NCBI GenBank assembly: GCA_026770585.1
Contig: MU646381.1
Coordinates: forward strand, 832,508-857,404
Length of the DNA: 24,897 nucleotides
From: Baffinella frigidus
Taxonomy: Eukaryota; Cryptophyceae; Cryptomonadales; Baffinellaceae
Reading direction: 5' to 3'
The notes beneath the pieces were generated by a model that saw only the letters and a list, made by a program, of their open reading frames with translations, had not been told where the DNA came from and did not search any database. Position numbers and translations under genes: made by a program. Below, piece after piece: positions 11,001 through 17,300 of the stretch (positions are counted from its first letter, which is position 1; every line of letters begins with the position of its first letter).

Positions 11001-14000
11001 GAAGTTCAATGATCGCAGGAGCGCCGGGGGGGGTCCGGGCCTGATGTGATCCGAAAGGAAGCATGGCCTTTCTGCAGGATAAGTTCCGGTGTCCGCCTTT
11101 GTTGGGAGCTCGAAGAACCTCAAGGACCTAAAGGTCGCCCCGCCGCGGAGGAGGAGGATGGTGACGCCGAAATGTGGGGTGTATTATTCCGTGGAGCTCG
11201 CCCGCCGCTCACCTGAGACCCTACACCCTAATCAGGAGCGTGGGGGGGGTTCGCCCCGCCGCGGGNNNNNNNNNNGGGGGGGGGGGGGGGGGGGGGGGAC
11301 ATGGCGGAGAATGACGATGATGATATGGGCCGAATGTGTGTACAGCTGTACAACTGTACACCTAACATGCGTGTATTATTCCGTGGAGCCCGCTCACCTG
11401 AGATCCTACACCCTAAATAGGAGCGGGGTGATGGCTCGCCCCGCCGCGGAGGGGGAGGGGACGACATGGAGGAGGATCACGACGATGATATGGGGGGGAG
11501 TGCCAAGCCCCCGCCCAAGGCCAAGCCAGGTACGTGTGCCCCCGAGTGCAATCGTAGATGTCATGCATGCATAGAGCCTGCATGGTAAACCCTAGACCCT
11601 AGAGCCTAGAGGCTAGACCCTAAAGCTCGGCAACCCCCCCGGAAGGTCACGTCAGGCACGCCCAGCTCTCAACCCGTCGGGTTGACTTATGGGCTGTTCA
11701 CACACGGAAAGTTGACTGATTTGTACCACATACCGGGCAATGATCTTCCTGATGCTCCTCCTGATGCAATTGTGAGTCGAGCACCACCCACCGAGGGCGA
11801 CAGGCAAGCAAGCGGCTATGTGTCGGGTTCCACACCCAGAAGCAGTTGACTGATTGGCGCTCTTCGCGGTACAGTCGTGTCCTCAGCCGTGGTACAAACG
11901 TTGCTAAATTAGTCAACTGCATCCGAAAGCAGGCGCGAGGGCGGCAGGCAAGGGACCCTTGCGCCACATCACCGTGTTCATCGCCGTACACCCTACGCCC
12001 TAACCCCCAAATCCTCTCCCCTCAAACCTCAACATCGGAGCAGGCACGAAGGGCGGAGGTAAGCCGGCGGCCGGTGCCGCACCCAGAAGCAGTTGACTAA
12101 TTGGCGCTCTTCGTGGTACAGTCGTGTCCTTGGCTGTGGTACAAACGTTGCTGAATTAGTCAACTGCATCCGAAGCAGGTCCGAAGGGAGGAGGCAAGCC
12201 GGCAGCCGGTGCCGCGGCAAGCAAGGCTGCGGCGAAGGTAGCCCCCTCAACCCTACACCCTACACTTAATCCCTGAACCCTATACCCTAAACACTACACC
12301 CTACACTCTACACCCTACACCCTCAACTCGGCGAAGGTAACCCCAGAAACCCTACACCCTACACCTTACATCCTAAACTCTATACTGTGTGTATCTGCCC
12401 CGCAATTCCGCCACCCCAACCCGAAACCCGAAACCCGAAACCCAATCCCATAAACCCTAAACCCTGAACCCTGAACCCCGAACCTTGAGCCCTCAACCAT
12501 AAACTATAAACTATAAACCCTAAACCCTAAACCCTAAACCCTAAACCATAAACCATAAACCATAAACACTAAACCCTAAACCCTAAACCATCAACCCTAA
12601 AGCCTAAAGCCTACACTCGGTGAGCAGGCACCGGCGAAGGCAAAGGGAGGGGCAGCCGCGAAAGCCTCCGGAAAGCAGATGCAGCTCAGCTTCACGTCCC
12701 AGGTCATCCCCACACCCGAAAGCATACACACTCAACCCTGCACCCCAAACCCTGCACCCCAAACTCTACACACTAAACCATCAACACTGAACTCCAAACA
12801 ACAAACCCTGACACCTCACCCCTAATCCCTAAACCCTCAACCCCAAACGCTAAACTCTAACCACCAAAAAAAGAAACAACACAAACAAGCAACAGGCGTC
12901 AGCGGCACGGAGCCAGGACAGGCAGGGGGACGTGCCCCTCAACCCTAAACGCCCAACCCCTTAACCCTAAACACTAATGACTAATCTCTTCTCCCTAATC
13001 CCCAACCCCCGAACATCAAGCGTCAGCAGCCAGGATGAGCAGGGGGGTGTCTCGCAACGCGCCCCGAACAATAAACCCTAACCTCTGATCCATATTCTCT
13101 AAACCCCAAACAACAAACAACAAACCTTGACTGCTAATTCCCAACCCCCCCAAAAAAGGCGTCAGCGGCGCCGAGCCAAGACGGGCAGGCGAGCGTGTCG
13201 CAGCCCTACGCTCTTTAGGGTTGACCACGCTCAACTTTAAAGATTGGATCGCAGCACCCTGATCCCCAATCCGCAAACACCAGGCGTCAGCGGCACCGGG
13301 ACAGGACGGGCAGGGGAGCATATCGCAGCGCGCCTTAAACAATAAACCCTAACCCCGGATCCATATCGCCTAAACCTTAAACTAACAAAACAAATGACCG
13401 CTAATCCCCCCCCCCCCCACTCTCCAAAGGCGTCAGCGGCACCGAGCCAGGACGGGCAAGGGAGCGTGTCGCAGCTCTGCCCTCTTTAGGGTTTACGTTG
13501 CTCATTCCCTGAGCCATATTCCCAGACCCCAGAAGCCTTAACCCTGATCCGCAAACAGCAGGCGTCAGCGGCACCGAGCCAGGACGGGCAGGCGCGCTGC
13601 CAGGACGGGCAGGCGTCGCAGCGCGCCCCGCGCAAGGTTGCCGTCGCGGCTGCTTCTCGCCGCCAACAGGTTGCGAGTCCCGCCTTTTCTTCACTGTTAC
13701 CCTCTTTATTAGTACCCTCATTGGGGGTTTGGGGTTTGGGGTTTATTAATACCCTCGTTTGGAGTTTAGGGTTTGGAGTGTTTGGGGTTTAGGGTTTGGG
13801 GAGTCTCGCCCCGCGCAAGGTTGCTGTCGCGGCCGCTTCTCGCCGCCAACAGGTGCACCGCCCCTTCAGGGTTTCAGGTTTGGGGTTTGGGTGTTTAGGG
13901 TGTGGATTTTGGGTGTTTGGGGGTTAGTGTGTGGGGAGTCTCGCAGCATGCTGGTTGGGGAGTCTCGCAGCACGCAAGGTTGCCGTCGGTGCCGCGTCCT

Positions 14001-14300
14001 TGCCCCGTGCAAGAGTCGCGGCGTCAGACGTCTCGCCGCCACCAAGTGCACCCTCAACCCTACACCGTAAACCGTAAGCCCTAAACCCTCAACCCTAAGC
14101 ACCCAAAACCCCAAGGGTAACCCTACACTTCAAACCCTACAAAGGTTGCGCGCCCTCCTTTTTATTTATCATTGCTCTCTTTATTATTACCCTCGTTCGG
14201 GGTTTTGGGTTGATTATTGCCCTGGTTTGGAGTTTAGGTTTAGGGGTTTGGTTCTTGGGGGTTCGGGTTAGTCAACCGTGCTGGGACTCTTGGGCAGCAG

Positions 14301-14362
<62 letters not shown>

Positions 14363-17300
14363 CGTGGGCAGCAGGCGGTACAAAAGTCCCCTTCAAACCC
14401 TTCCCGAAACTCTAAACCCAAAGCCGCTATACAAACTTGGGACCAAACCCTAAGCCGCTTTACAGACAAGCGGAACCCTAAACCCTAAGCCACTTTACAG
14501 ACACCTGCACCCTAAACCCTAAGCCGCTTTACACACAGTTGCAGTCGGATTCGGAGGAGGGGGGGGGCGAGGGGGAGCTGTCGGATGACGAGTATGGAGG
14601 TGCGATCCGCTTCCTCCCAACTGCCGCCCTATCCTGAGCTAACTGTCGCTCTATCCTGCCAACTGCCGTCCTATCCTGCCAACTGCCGCCCTATCCTGTT
14701 CCAACTACCGCCCTATCCTGCGCCAACTACCGCCCTATCCTGCTCCAACTTCCTCACTATCCTGCGCTCAGTGCCGCTCTATCCTCCCAGCTGCCGCCCT
14801 ATCCTGTTCCAACTGCCGCCCTATCCTGCGCCAAATGCCGCTCTATCCTGCGCCAACTGCCGCTCTATCCTGGCAACTGCCGTCCTATCCTGTTCCAACT
14901 GCCGCCCTATCCTGTTCCAACTGACGCTATATCCTGTCAAATGCCGCCTGAACGCCTGAGAGCAGTCAACTGTCGGTGAGGTGTTTTTTATTTGCTCCTC
15001 CAACAAACCCTAAACCCCAAACCCCAAACCCCAAACCCTAAAGCCTAAACCCTAAACTTCAAACCCCAAACCCCAAACCCCAAACCCTAGACCCTGAACC
15101 CACACCCTAGACCCTAAACCCTAAACCCAAACCCTAAACCCTAAACCCTAAACCCTAAACCCTGAACCAGACGGGAAAGAGTCGGAGGAGATCGACCTAC
15201 ACGAGGATCGTAAGGCCACTTTTCGGAAGTCAAAAGCACCCCCCGACGTGTGTCCTCCTAAACCCTAAACCGTAAACCCTAAACTCTAAACCCTAAACCG
15301 GCAGGCGGGAAAGAGTCGGAGGAGATCGACCTCGAGGAGGATTATGACTCGTTTGGTGAAGATGGTTCCAAGGGCAAGGTATTCACCGCAACTTAAGGCG
15401 CCACTCGCCACTTTTGGAGACCCAAACCGCGTCTTTTGGATCATTAAAAACAGTTGCGAGGCCGAAACGTTGCGTTTTAAGGGAGATCGACCTCGACGAG
15501 GAGGACGGCGAAGATGGCTCCAAGGGCAAGGTACCCCCCGTTACTTCCGTAGTAGCAGACTGTAGGGTTAAGGGTTTAGGGTAAACCCCCGAACACCCCA
15601 CCCTCCCAGAGGAGGAGGAGGAGGAGGACCTCGAATGATTGGATGACTGGTTCGGCGAAGACTCCAAGGGCAAGGTACTCCCCCCCCTATCTGCCCAAGC
15701 CAACGGCAAGTATCAACACTGTTTCATCCAGAGGTTTCACTCGATCTTTTACTAGAGTGATTTCACTGTTTTTGCCTCCTCTAGCAGGGGGGTTCTCAAG
15801 AAGGTTGACTTATCGCAGGAGCATGTGGTGCTAATCCTTCCCGGCTTAGTCACCTTCCAGTTACAAAACCTGCCCGAGTTAGTCAACCGCCGTACGCGGG
15901 CCTCATCTCTCGTCACTCCAAAGTTGACGGTTTGTATGGTTGTCACTTGTGGTGCGTATGGTTGTTGGCGTTTGGTGTGTACGGTTGTTGACGTTTGGCA
16001 CATCTTCGCAGGGCAAAAAAACGGAGAAGAAAGCGCCCGCAGCGAAGGGGGGCAAGAAGGCCGGAGCCTCGCCACCTTCTAAAAAAATGCGAATGACCCA
16101 TACGCGATAACACATACGCCCCTACGGTAGGCAATAGCGTATGGGCATAGGGGGGTTCCTACGGGCAAGGTAACGGATTTTGGCTGGGATTCGGCCATAT
16201 TTTCCCTTCCTAACCCGCTGTCTTCGCACAGGGCAAAAAGACAGCGAAGAAGGCACCAGCAGCGAAGGGGGGCAAGAAGGCCGGAGCCTCGCAACCTTCG
16301 AAAAAGAGCGCCTCCAAGAAACCGGACGAGGTCAGCGTCCTACCTGAACCCTAAACCCTCAACCCTGAACCTGAATCCCTTAACCTGAATTCCTCAACCC
16401 TCAACCCTAAACGCTAAACCCTAAATCCCAAACCCCAAACCCTAAACCGTTGCTCTCAAACCGCTCTCCCAACCTCGAGTCGGACCGGTGCCTTTATTTA
16501 ACATCCACACGTGGGTGTTTGCAGCCTCTTTCAGAGGGCGTGTTCGGGAATTGGTCACGTCCCCATTCACAGCAGGACTCAGCATCAAAAGGGCAGCCTC
16601 GCTAAACCCTAACCCTCAAACCCCAAACCCCAAACCCCAAACCCCAAACCCCAAACCGCAGACCCCAAACCCCAAACCCCAAACCCCAAACCCCAAACCC
16701 CAAACGGCAGCAGGACTCAGCAGCCGCGGGAGGGGTGTCTCAGAAGGGGGCCGAGCGCAAGCGCCGCCGCGGGGACGAGGAGGTGCCGGGGTTCGGGTTT
16801 GGGGGTTAGGGTAGGGTTTTGGGTTTTAAGAAGAGGCGGCGCGGAGACCAAGAGGTGCCTACACCCTGCATCCACTGGTCGCCGCGCCTCCGCTTACCCC
16901 CCCACACACACACTATCTTGACTTTTGGTGTAAAGCAACTGAGGGGGGGGTGCGCCGGCGTTGAGAGGGGATTTGCAGAAGGGGGCCGAGCGCAAGCGGC
17001 GCCGCGGGGACCAGGAGGTGCGGGGGTTCGGGTTCAGGGTTCAGGGTGGGGTTCGGGGTTTAGGGAATAGGGTGTGGGGTATTTTGCGAGAGAGGCTCCC
17101 ATAGAGCATACGTTGGTCAGCAAAGTGAGCCGAGCGGAAGAGTAGGCGCGGAGACCACGAGGTTTGCACCCCCCCCTCCTAGCTTCACTTTATTGTATAA
17201 CGCAACTCAGGGGAGGGTGCGCCGGCGTTGTACGGGGGGGGGTCGAGATTCTCTCCGTATGGGAGGAAGAGGAGGCGCGGGGACCAAGAGGTGCGCACCC

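Noticed and set aside
12896-13669. CRISPR-like regular array
   Set aside because: The period is 124-146 bp, the repeat is a coding exon with an acceptor, and the context is eukaryotic nuclear DNA.
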